Of a DNA stretch of 5,549 nt, positions 1 to 5,511 are shown in pieces (position 1 is the first letter of the stretch; every line of letters starts with the position of its first letter). Position numbers and translations under genes: made by a program. The stretch is taken from positions 1 to 5,549 of the forward strand of contig PLCH01000339.1 of assembly GCA_003135585.1 (NCBI GenBank). The letters are read 5' to 3'. A model generated the notes under the pieces. The model saw nothing but the letters and a program-made list of their open reading frames with translations. It did no database searches and was not told the origin of the DNA. This DNA comes from Chitinophagaceae bacterium. GTDB lineage: Bacteria; Bacteroidota; Bacteroidia; Chitinophagales; Chitinophagaceae.

Positions 1-492
1 AAGAGCCTACAGGCCCCCCTGAAAGAAAAATATAGAACTGACCCTGGATCTGCAATGATTACGTTAAAAGCTGTCGGAAAAATTGGGGATGGAATAGCGT
101 GTACTATCGAAACTGGCCGGGCATTCCTTGAGGCTGGACTCCACCCTGCGACAGGAGGAACCGGGCTTTTGGCTTGTTCAGGAGATTTATTGCTGGAGGC
201 CTTGGTTGCTTGTGCAGGTGTCACCTTACGCGCTGTTGCAACCGCGATTGGCGTTGAAATAAAGGATGGAGTTGTTAAGGCCGAAGGAGATTTAGATTTT
301 AGAGGTACCCTAGGGGTGTCAAAAGACGTTCCGGTTGGATTTAGATCAATACGGTTGGAATTTGATCTTGAATCTAATGCAACGGCTGAGCAAATTGAAA
401 GTCTTTCAAAACTAACAGAAAGATATTGTGTAGTCTATCAAACTTTGACCAGGGGCGTCAGTATTGAAACGAAATATCATTTGGCCCAGTAA
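1..492 (+). CDS. OsmC-family peroxiredoxin-like protein, 5' end cut off by the window edge
   Basis: The reading frame is open from the first base. The ATG at 55 is probably internal: the 18 codons before it read KSLQAPLKEKYRTDPGSA, which resembles the N-terminus I recall for this OsmC subfamily ('LQAPLK..YR.DP'), so the true start lies left of the window. OsmC-type proteins are cytoplasmic, usually dimeric, thiol-dependent hydroperoxide reductases with two conserved cysteines. Counting from the ATG at 55, the candidates are C53 in EALVACAGV, on the core helix, and C125 in LTERYCVVYQTL. Other family features are HPATGG (30-35), CSGDLLLEAL (41-50) and DLDFRGTLGV (79-88). The gene converges on the DUF4242 gene, and a hairpin terminator lies about 150 bases downstream. 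The family call is firm. The peroxidase role is inferred from the family, and the natural substrate cannot be read from the sequence. Confidence 0.9.
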   Translation, partial: KSLQAPLKEKYRTDPGSAMITLKAVGKIGDGIACTIETGRAFLEAGLHPATGGTGLLACSGDLLLEALVACAGVTLRAVATAIGVEIKDGVVKAEGDLDFRGTLGVSKDVPVGFRSIRLEFDLESNATAEQIESLSKLTERYCVVYQTLTRGVSIETKYHLAQ

Positions 493-640
493 ATTACGAC
501 CGTCCATACCGCAATGGGAAAATAGAGACTTTTGAATCTCATTCATTAAACCACCCGCTCTAAATAACCAGAGCACAAGATTTTATTGAAGGTATTTTCA
601 ATGCTTTATCATATTCCCTTCACCTATTTCTAATATTGGA

Positions 641-683
641 AAAGTCCTTTGTTTCTCACGACGCAAAGGACTTTCTCTTATTT
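641..683 (+). terminator. strong hairpin terminator between convergent genes
   Basis: A perfect 11-base-pair stem, AAAGTCCTTTG (641-651) with CAAAGGACTTT (664-674), encloses a 12-base loop. On the plus strand it is followed by the T-rich CTCTTATTT (675-683), as expected for an intrinsic terminator of the OsmC transcript. On the minus strand the stem ends in TTTT, so it may also stop transcription from the DUF4242 side. It lies about 150 bases after the OsmC stop, which is rather far. Confidence 0.7.
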
Positions 684-734
684 AGTTTCGGACACCAGCC
701 AGGATGAAGTTGAAAATCCTTCGGTGGCTCTTAT

Positions 735-764
735 TTGTTTGGAATCAAATGATTCGTGAAACAA
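735..764. terminator. second hairpin, possible terminator
   Basis: The outer stem is TTGTTT (735-740) with AAACAA (759-764). After a 1x3 internal loop the inner stem is GAATC (742-746) with GATTC (751-755), closing on the tetraloop AAAT. On the plus strand it is followed by TTTATTTC, a modest T tail; on the minus strand there is no real T tail. It could be a back-up terminator for the OsmC transcript or a 3'-end structure of the DUF4242 transcript. The stem is AT-rich, so confidence is moderate. Confidence 0.4.
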
Positions 765-826
765 TTTATTTCAAAACAGGACAGTTACCGAATGGTAAGG
801 TAGCCTGAAGTATTGAAATAACCCCA

Positions 827-1225
827 TTAATTAGCCGTGGCAGGACTGATAACTGATGACACTTCATAAATAGCATTGACTGGAAATCCTCCCCTTTTGG
901 CATGTTCTTTAATCATATCAATGTTTTCCGCTTTGTAAACGCAAAATATTTTATTGTCCGTTACATAGCTGTGGAGCCATTGAATCCCAGGGCCTAACTC
1001 TTTCAGTACCGTGCAGGAGGTTTCGGAAATGCTCTTTAATTTTTCTGGAGTGAATTGACCCGCCCCGGGTATATTCCTTTCAATTACGTAAGTCTTCAAT
1101 TCAGTTTGCATTTCTTTTTTATTTTTTTCATTATTAGGCACAACCGAACTTTGAGCTATGCTGGCAAAGCCGGTTAAAAGCATACTTACAATTAGTACAT
1201 TTAGGTGTTTTGTGATTTTTTTCAT
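827..1225 (-). CDS. exported DUF4242 protein (SCO4226-like, nickel-binding family)
   Basis: This 132-residue protein has a typical signal peptide: basic MKKITKH, then a hydrophobic core (residues 8-24). There is no lipobox cysteine. Signal peptidase I probably cuts near SIA|Q (24/25), leaving a short linker and a single DUF4242 domain (about 43-127). Family motifs are YVIERNIPGAG (46-56), SC (70-71), IQWLHSYVTD (81-90), IFCVYKAEN (93-101) and EHAKRGGFP (107-115). DUF4242 is a ferredoxin-like fold, and its studied member SCO4226 of Streptomyces binds nickel. H85, C71, C95 and H108 are plausible ligands here, but I cannot confirm them. The gene lies 106 bases downstream of the regulator at 1332-2438, on the same strand, and that regulator carries its own DUF4242 domain, so the two are probably functionally linked. 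A promoter-like sequence precedes the start. The domain call is confident; the ligand and role in the envelope are unknown. Confidence 0.85.
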   Translation of the reverse strand: MKKITKHLNVLIVSMLLTGFASIAQSSVVPNNEKNKKEMQTELKTYVIERNIPGAGQFTPEKLKSISETSCTVLKELGPGIQWLHSYVTDNKIFCVYKAENIDMIKEHAKRGGFPVNAIYEVSSVISPATAN

Positions 1226-1251
1226 AAAAAAAATTTTGTTTTAGGAATACA

Positions 1252-1279
1252 TAAATATAGTCGGGATAGTTGCATCCAA
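1252..1279 (-). promoter_or_regulatory. candidate promoter of the DUF4242 gene
   Basis: Read on the minus strand, TTG (1277-1279) is followed after 17 bases by TATATTTA (1252-1259), which matches the Bacteroidota pattern TAnnTTTG at seven of eight positions. The leader would be roughly 20 bases, ending in an A/T-rich run directly before the ATG at 1225. This would let the DUF4242 gene be transcribed separately from the regulator upstream. The match is imperfect and the DNA is AT-rich. Confidence 0.35.
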
Positions 1280-1283
1280 CTAT
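1266..1283. repeat. 18-base inverted repeat overlapping the candidate promoter
   Basis: ATAGTTG (1266-1272) and CAACTAT (1277-1283) are perfect 7-base inverted arms around CATC. The right arm contains the proposed -33 TTG, so a protein bound here would compete with or contact RNA polymerase. It is a candidate operator, possibly for the adjacent regulator, although AraC-type proteins often use direct repeats. A leader hairpin is unlikely because the site lies upstream of the predicted transcription start. Confidence 0.4.
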
Positions 1284-1291
1284 AATGAATC

Positions 1292-1319
1292 GTTCAAACA
1301 ATGGTAATTTTGAACCATT
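1292..1319. repeat. overlapping inverted repeats in the regulator-DUF4242 spacer
   Basis: Two interleaved inverted repeats lie here: GTTCAAA (1292-1298) with TTTGAAC (1309-1315), and AATGGT (1300-1305) with ACCATT (1314-1319). They cannot form at the same time. On the minus strand they lie just after the regulator's stop and upstream of the DUF4242 promoter. They could be a weak terminator or attenuator for the regulator transcript, or a protein-binding site. No clear T tail follows. Confidence 0.3.
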
Positions 1320-1331
1320 AAAGCAGCAGGG

Positions 1332-2438
1332 TCATTGCTGTGAATTAAGATAAATCGCCGGGAGAAGGCCAAACTTCTTTTTAAAGCATTTCGTGAAATA
1401 GGAAGGGCTGCTAAAGCCGGCTTCAAAGGCAATCTCTGAAATATTGCCGGCATTTTTTCTCAATAATTTTAAGGCCTCTTTCAGCCGGTATTCCTTAAGA
1501 AATGTATTGGGGGATTTGCCGGTGAGTGAGATCATTTTGCGATACAATTGAGATTTGCTGCACCCCACAGGCTTGCTAAAATTATTCACATTCATATTTG
1601 TATTGGCCCAAGCTTCATCTGTATAATCCATTAAATGGGTGATAAATCTTTCGTCCGCCTTCGTAAGAGAGAAGATACCTTTCCCTTCAATGAAAGCATC
1701 TGCATTTTCGCTTTTGTACAAATCTTTAACTTCAGCTGAAACAATAATTTCGCCTTTAACTATGCCGCACATTCGTTCAGCCAATTTTATTGCATCCTCA
1801 AATAATAACTGCTTTTTAGTTACGGGCACACCAGCACTTAACCCTATTTTTAAAATAATTTTTCCCTTCGTCTTTTGCTTTTTGAACTCCTTATTCAGTG
1901 ACTGAATATCAAATGCAGCGTGGGCTGCATTTGTGACTGACTTAAATGAAACTAGATAATGGTAATCCGTTTGTTTAACAGATTTCCCTTCATATGCATT
2001 TAATATTTTGCGAATGGCATTGTTGAAATTGCGAAACGAATTTTTGAAAAGTAAAGAGTCATCTTTTATCATCGTTAATTGATTTAACGATATTACCATT
2101 ATTGTTCTGAAGGCGGGATCATTAATAATGTTTAATTCGGTGTTTTGAGCTTTTTCAGGATCTTCAATTCTACCTAAAAAAGATTCAACTATACTTGTTT
2201 CTACTTCAATTATAGAGTGTGGAACATGGCCATGAGCCTTATCGTGCATTTTTTGAATGGCTTTGCTGTCAGGTGCTTCAATTAAACAGAATGCAGTTTT
2301 CCTTTTATCATCAAACCAATAAGTAAGCCCCCTGCAACCAAACTGATGCTGTATTTTTAAATCTTCCTGGTGCAGTCTGGCTATATTTTCTGCTGTAACA
2401 GTTTCTGAAACATCGTGCCGGTCCATATAAATTGGCAT
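1332..2438 (-). CDS. AraC-family regulator with DUF4242 sensor and degenerate nucleotide-cyclase domain
   Basis: This 368-residue, probably cytoplasmic protein has no signal peptide or membrane segment. Residues 1-92 are a DUF4242 domain beginning MPIYMDRHD, with CLIEAPD (51-57) and MHDKAHGHVPH (64-74); it is rich in His and Cys (H8, H23, H31, C35, C51, H65, H69, H71, H74). Residues 108-260 resemble class III adenylate/guanylate cyclases: FRTIMVISLNQLT where 'TDIVGST' is expected, VKQTDYHYLVSF for 'VKHTGDGIMASF', then KIGLSAGVPV, LFEDAIKLAERMC and GEIIVSAEV. Both metal-binding aspartates are replaced (S117, Y159), so catalysis is unlikely. Residues 278-366 form an AraC DNA-binding domain with two helix-turn-helices: SKSQLYRKMISLTGKSP (294-310) and ISEIAFEAGFSSPSYFTK (333-350). 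The start is supported because DUF4242 proteins of this type begin right at MPIYMD. It probably regulates the exported DUF4242 gene downstream (inference from position and shared domain). The stop codon lies in a small hairpin, CAGCA/TGCTG (1324-1340). Confidence 0.88.
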   Translation of the reverse strand: MPIYMDRHDVSETVTAENIARLHQEDLKIQHQFGCRGLTYWFDDKRKTAFCLIEAPDSKAIQKMHDKAHGHVPHSIIEVETSIVESFLGRIEDPEKAQNTELNIINDPAFRTIMVISLNQLTMIKDDSLLFKNSFRNFNNAIRKILNAYEGKSVKQTDYHYLVSFKSVTNAAHAAFDIQSLNKEFKKQKTKGKIILKIGLSAGVPVTKKQLLFEDAIKLAERMCGIVKGEIIVSAEVKDLYKSENADAFIEGKGIFSLTKADERFITHLMDYTDEAWANTNMNVNNFSKPVGCSKSQLYRKMISLTGKSPNTFLKEYRLKEALKLLRKNAGNISEIAFEAGFSSPSYFTKCFKKKFGLLPAIYLNSQQ

Positions 2439-2619
2439 ATATATAAACTTTAAATGTTTTACTCATGTGTCTTTCATGGGATCTCCGATTGCTTTCGGTG
2501 CTCTATTTCACATTCCTGCCTGACGTTTGCCTTTAATTGGATTCCTTCATAGCCGTTGCTTGGCCGATAGTTCCTATGCATTTTCATAGAGGTCATTTAT
2601 CAACGCAATATTAAAATTT

Positions 2620-2646
2620 GTTTTGGGGGCAAAACTCTACCAAAAC
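2620..2646. repeat. GTTTTG/CAAAAC hairpin plus phased CAAAAC copy
   Basis: GTTTTG (2620-2625), loop GGGG, and CAAAAC (2630-2635) form a perfect 6-base-pair stem-loop. A second CAAAAC follows at 2641-2646, 11 bases after the first, so the three motif copies are spaced about one helical turn apart. If the promoter element at 2661-2668 is real, this lies in the early leader of the regulator transcript. It could be an attenuator stem or a set of regulator half-sites. Confidence 0.3.
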
Positions 2647-2660
2647 ACTTTCCGGACAAT

Positions 2661-2686
2661 CAAATATACAGGCCGTAATTTTACGG
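2661..2686 (-). promoter_or_regulatory. candidate promoter element with adjoining palindrome, for the regulator gene
   Basis: On the minus strand, 2661-2668 reads TATATTTG, a full match to the Bacteroidota -7 consensus TAnnTTTG. No TTG is found at the expected -33 position. Instead, an inverted repeat CCGTAA-TT-TTACGG (2673-2686) fills the spacer between -7 and -33. This arrangement is typical of a promoter that relies on or is blocked by a bound regulator. The leader to the regulator's ATG at 2438 would be about 215 bases, which is long. The element could be chance in AT-rich DNA. Confidence 0.35.
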
Positions 2687-2790
2687 AGGTTGGGTATTAA
2701 ATGATTTCTCGGTCAGATTGCGGGGATAATTTAAAAATTTTTTAATTTAAAGACCCCAAATTAAAGTTACTAAAGTCCATTAGGAATTAT

Positions 2791-2844
2791 AACCAACCTA
2801 TGGAATAAATTCCATTGACTTTCCTTCATTTAGAGGCGTTGGTT
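2791..2844. repeat. nested inverted repeat downstream of the peptidase gene
   Basis: Outer arms AACCAAC (2791-2797) and GTTGGTT (2838-2844) are perfectly complementary. Inside, next to the left arm, is a second perfect repeat ATGGAAT-AA-ATTCCAT (2800-2815). On the minus strand it lies about 150 bases after the peptidase stop. It could be a 3'-end structure of the peptidase transcript, a terminator without a strong T run, or a protein-binding palindrome. Confidence 0.35.
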
Positions 2845-2997
2845 CCTCAATATCAATTTTTAATCCCAAGCTACGAGATGCAACTTATCTTCTAAACACT
2901 ATCATATTCGCTTCTGCGGATACCCTGATGTTCGATTCTTGCCGAATTCATTCGGGCTAAACGGTAATCAGAGCCTTTATTTTCCATCACTTTACAG

Positions 2998-5229
2998 CTA
3001 TAGTAGCAAATTAGTGGCTTGCTTTACCTGGTTGGTATAGGTCACTATTGTTTGAGCAATTATTTTAATATTCTCCTGTGCTTCATTCCAGTTGCGGAGC
3101 TCTATGGCTTCTCTAATGCCTGGCAAAGTTTTTACTCCGTAGCCCGTATAAAGGCCGGGCGCATATATCTGATGCTTGTACCAACTTCTGCGGGGCAGGC
3201 CTTTTTCCTGCAACAAGCTTCTTTCTGCTCTGTATAAAATTTCATTCAATTGCTGTCCTTTTGCCTTTGTTAATTTGCTATAGTTCACATTTACTTTTTG
3301 AAAATCTTCGGTAGCTGTTTTTAATTGCTCCATTGCATTATCCAACTCGCTGAAATTTAAGTAGGGAACCGGCTCTTTGGCTGCGGGCGATAAATAGATT
3401 TTTTTAGGGTCCTTAGACAGATTGTACAAATTATCTTTTATCATCTGATTTTCAATGTCGGTTTTGGTTCTTTCATTATCTAATAATGTTTTTACTTCAA
3501 TTACATAGTCGGAAACCGTTTTGTAAAAGATATGAAAATTAAAAGGTAATTCATCTGCACCTGCCAGTCGCATGGTAATACGACCGGCTGTCATTGCTAA
3601 AGCTATGCCATATTGGAAACCGGGATCACCAAACCTGGTGTAATGGTCATACGAATCATACACAGAATGATAAACCCCAGCCTCGGCCTCTCCACCAAAA
3701 CCTATATTAATAGATGCAATTCCTACGTGTTGTAAGAAGGGAGTAAAATCAGAGCCTGATCCCAATGCTTCCAGCTTTTGATATTTATTGTCCATTAATT
3801 TAATTCTGGTATCCTTATCAGCATCGACCAAAGATTTTGCATAACGGCGTTCCTTTATAGTAACTCCGGTTTGGGGATCGATAACAACATTGGTAATTTC
3901 ATTAAAAAAAGCCTCCAAGGTATGAGAGCCTTCTGCAGTAATAAAGCCTCGTCCGTTTGCATCGGTATTAATGTAGGCAACCGCTTTCTTTTTTAGTTCT
4001 TGCTCATGATCTTCCACCCATTCTGTAGAACCCAATAGAGCCGGTTCCTCTCCGTCCCATGCACAAAAAACTATGGTTCTTTTAGGATGATATCCTTTCC
4101 TAATTAGTTCGCTTACAGATTTCGCCTCCTCCAGCTCGGCCACTAAACCACTAGTCGGGTCTTCCGCACCATTGACCCAGGCATCATGGTGGTTGCCCCG
4201 CAATATCCATTCATCCGGGAATTCACTGCCGGTCAATTTGGCGATTACATCATATAACGGTTTCATATCCCAATTAAAAACAAGCTTCAAATGCACTTTT
4301 TCTCTGCTGGGCCCCAGGTGATAGGTAATAGGTAATGTGCCACGCCAGGAAGCAGGTACAGTCTGTCCCCCTAATGATTTCAATAGGGGTAAAGCATCTT
4401 CATAAGAAATAGGGAGCACCGGGATCTTCATAATTGTTACTGCATCTTTTCTATCTAATCGTTTGGCATCTTTAGTAGCACCAACACCCGGTGTTAACGG
4501 ATCGCCAGGATAAGTAGGCATATCTAACACCGAACCTCTTTGCACACCTTCTTTAGGGCGAAACGGACCGTTAGGATAGGTATCGCCCTGCGTATACCCA
4601 TCGTCGGCCGGATCGGAATAAATTATGCATCCAATAGCGCCATGCTCAGCTGCCACCTTGGGTTTAATGCCCCTCCAGGAACCACCATATTTGGCAATTA
4701 CAATTTTACCTTTTACATCAATATTCATCCGTTCTAATTCTTCATAATCCGTGGGTATTCCGTGATTGACAAACACCAATTCGGCTGTAACATCACCGTC
4801 AGCAGAGTAGGCATTATAACTAGGTAATTGTTCCGATTTTTGTCCGGATGTTTTGTCCCCATTGACAGCAGGTTCTTCTAACTTGGCCTTGAATGGATTA
4901 GCACCCAATAATTCCAGTATCCGGGTTTTCGGTGAGGGAAATAAAACCGTATAAGAATCAATTTGGGTTTGATAACCCCATTGCTTAAATAATTCAGCTA
5001 TGTATTCCGCGTTAGCCTTATCCTGAACTGAGCCAACATGATGTGGATGCGAAGTAAGATATTGCATCCATGAATCTAAATCTTTAGCATTTAACTGCGC
5101 GTCATATTGTTTTTCCCAATCGGCTTGTTTAACTGCATTCTCATCACTAAAACCCATTATTTTTTGGGCATGCAAGGAAGAAGAGAACAATAGAAAAACC
5201 AAGCAAAAGTGAAACTTGTTTAATATCAT
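2998..5229 (-). CDS. exported M28B zinc metallopeptidase, glutamate carboxypeptidase II/transferrin-receptor-like
   Basis: This 743-residue protein has a complete family architecture. Residues 1-21 are a signal peptide with cleavage probably at LHA|Q, replacing the membrane anchor of human GCPII (750 residues). A protease-associated domain is inserted at about 140-290 (KYGGSWRG 180-187, YSDPADD 204-210, PGDPLTPG 241-248). The M28 catalytic domain spans about 325-575, and a transferrin-receptor-like dimerisation domain about 620-740. By comparison with human GCPII all five zinc ligands are present: H347 and D357 in GNHHDAWVNGAEDPTSG, E395 in WDGEE, D423 in NTD and H521 in YHSVYDSY. E394 is the catalytic base. 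The calcium-site glutamates (E403, E406) are kept, but the three arginines that bind glutamate in GCPII are not (E433, N508, G510). It should be an active dimeric periplasmic or surface peptidase acting on peptide termini, with different specificity. An in-frame TGA at 5254-5256 supports the ATG at 5229. It appears to be a single-gene unit. Confidence 0.93.
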   Translation of the reverse strand: MILNKFHFCLVFLLFSSSLHAQKIMGFSDENAVKQADWEKQYDAQLNAKDLDSWMQYLTSHPHHVGSVQDKANAEYIAELFKQWGYQTQIDSYTVLFPSPKTRILELLGANPFKAKLEEPAVNGDKTSGQKSEQLPSYNAYSADGDVTAELVFVNHGIPTDYEELERMNIDVKGKIVIAKYGGSWRGIKPKVAAEHGAIGCIIYSDPADDGYTQGDTYPNGPFRPKEGVQRGSVLDMPTYPGDPLTPGVGATKDAKRLDRKDAVTIMKIPVLPISYEDALPLLKSLGGQTVPASWRGTLPITYHLGPSREKVHLKLVFNWDMKPLYDVIAKLTGSEFPDEWILRGNHHDAWVNGAEDPTSGLVAELEEAKSVSELIRKGYHPKRTIVFCAWDGEEPALLGSTEWVEDHEQELKKKAVAYINTDANGRGFITAEGSHTLEAFFNEITNVVIDPQTGVTIKERRYAKSLVDADKDTRIKLMDNKYQKLEALGSGSDFTPFLQHVGIASINIGFGGEAEAGVYHSVYDSYDHYTRFGDPGFQYGIALAMTAGRITMRLAGADELPFNFHIFYKTVSDYVIEVKTLLDNERTKTDIENQMIKDNLYNLSKDPKKIYLSPAAKEPVPYLNFSELDNAMEQLKTATEDFQKVNVNYSKLTKAKGQQLNEILYRAERSLLQEKGLPRRSWYKHQIYAPGLYTGYGVKTLPGIREAIELRNWNEAQENIKIIAQTIVTYTNQVKQATNLLL

Positions 5230-5318
5230 ATTAAATGATTGAATCTTAGCTTTTCAAGATAATGTTTTTCCAGTTGATGCTAACTGATTAGTGAGAAGAA
5301 TTTACGGCCGGGTTTATG

Positions 5319-5337
5319 GGGAAGTCTCAGGCTTCCC
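5319..5337. repeat. GC-containing hairpin in the peptidase leader
   Basis: GGGAAG (5319-5324) pairs with CTTCCC (5332-5337) around a 7-base loop. CTCAGG in the loop (5326-5331) recurs at 5340-5345. Neither strand has a T run after the stem, so a standard terminator is doubtful. If the promoter at 5482-5511 is used, the hairpin lies in the peptidase's 5' leader; otherwise it may close an upstream transcript. Confidence 0.35.
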
Positions 5338-5481
5338 AACTCAGGAGTTAACAGTTAATATCTTATTTCTTTCGATTTAATAAAATTATTACATTTAAAT
5401 ATACATTCTATTCATTTGTCCGGCTCTTTTATGTGACACTATTGGTTTAATTCTTGCCTGGAAAAATTGTCGCAACACTAC

Positions 5482-5511
5482 CAAATTTATTATAGCAGCT
5501 TTGTTTCACAA
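5482..5511 (-). promoter_or_regulatory. candidate promoter for the peptidase gene
   Basis: On the minus strand, TTG (5509-5511), a 19-base spacer and TAAATTTG (5482-5489) match the Bacteroidota housekeeping promoter pattern at every defined position. It is the best promoter match I see in the window. The leader to the ATG at 5229 would be about 245 bases, unusually long, and would include the hairpin at 5319-5337. It overlaps the possible C-terminal tail of a right-hand gene, so only one of the two may be real. Confidence 0.45.

Larger units (their letters stand above)
493..826. other. convergent intergenic region, no gene seen
   Basis: This 334-base stretch separates the stop of the plus-strand OsmC gene from the stop of the minus-strand DUF4242 gene. 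I see no convincing coding frame. It holds a strong hairpin (641-674), a two-part hairpin (735-764) and a small perfect stem-loop TTACC-GAAT-GGTAA (785-798). There are weaker inverted repeats at 557-574 (GCTCT/AGAGC) and 585-602 (ATTGAA/TTCAAT). The content fits a transcription-termination zone between converging genes. Confidence 0.7.
2439..2997. other. 559-base intergenic region rich in inverted repeats, no gene seen
   Basis: This stretch separates the peptidase stop from the regulator start, both on the minus strand. No frame on either strand gives a convincing protein. It should contain the peptidase terminator and the regulator promoter. Visible structure: a TAnnTTTG element with adjacent palindrome (2661-2686), a GTTTTG/CAAAAC stem plus repeat (2620-2646), an AT-rich near-palindrome flanked by GGGG and CCCC (2722-2757), a nested inverted repeat (2791-2844), and CCGAA-TTCA-TTCGG (2942-2955). 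The last lies 42 bases after the peptidase stop and could be part of its terminator, but no T run follows it. Confidence 0.6.

Noticed and set aside
585..602. ATTGAA/TTCAAT inverted repeat as a regulatory site
   Set aside because: Six-base AT-rich arms in a convergent intergenic region are easily chance, and no promoter is nearby.
693..729. AGCCA...GGAT/ATCC...TGGCT pairing, considered as a structured RNA
   Set aside because: The stem needs a 5-base bulge and has no family resemblance to a known riboswitch or small RNA that I can identify.
1639..1905. 88-codon open frame on the plus strand
   Set aside because: It lies wholly antisense to the regulator gene, whose protein has clear family motifs in this stretch; the plus-strand translation matches nothing I recognise.
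2701..2745. Tiny plus-strand frame of 14 codons (MISRSDCGDNLKIF) preceded by GGAGG at 2685-2689
   Set aside because: The GGAGG is partly explained by the palindrome at 2673-2686, there is no plus-strand promoter, and Shine-Dalgarno sites are weakly used in this group.
2722..2757. GGGG and CCCC flanking an AT-rich near-palindrome, considered as a terminator
   Set aside because: The inner pairing needs bulges and mismatches and no T run follows the CCCC or GGGG on either strand; AT-rich self-complementarity is common by chance.
3019..3237. 72-codon open frame on the plus strand
   Set aside because: It is antisense to the conserved dimerisation domain of the peptidase and has no recognisable features.
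4540..4737. 65-codon open frame on the plus strand
   Set aside because: It is antisense to the PA domain of the peptidase, which carries strong family motifs here.
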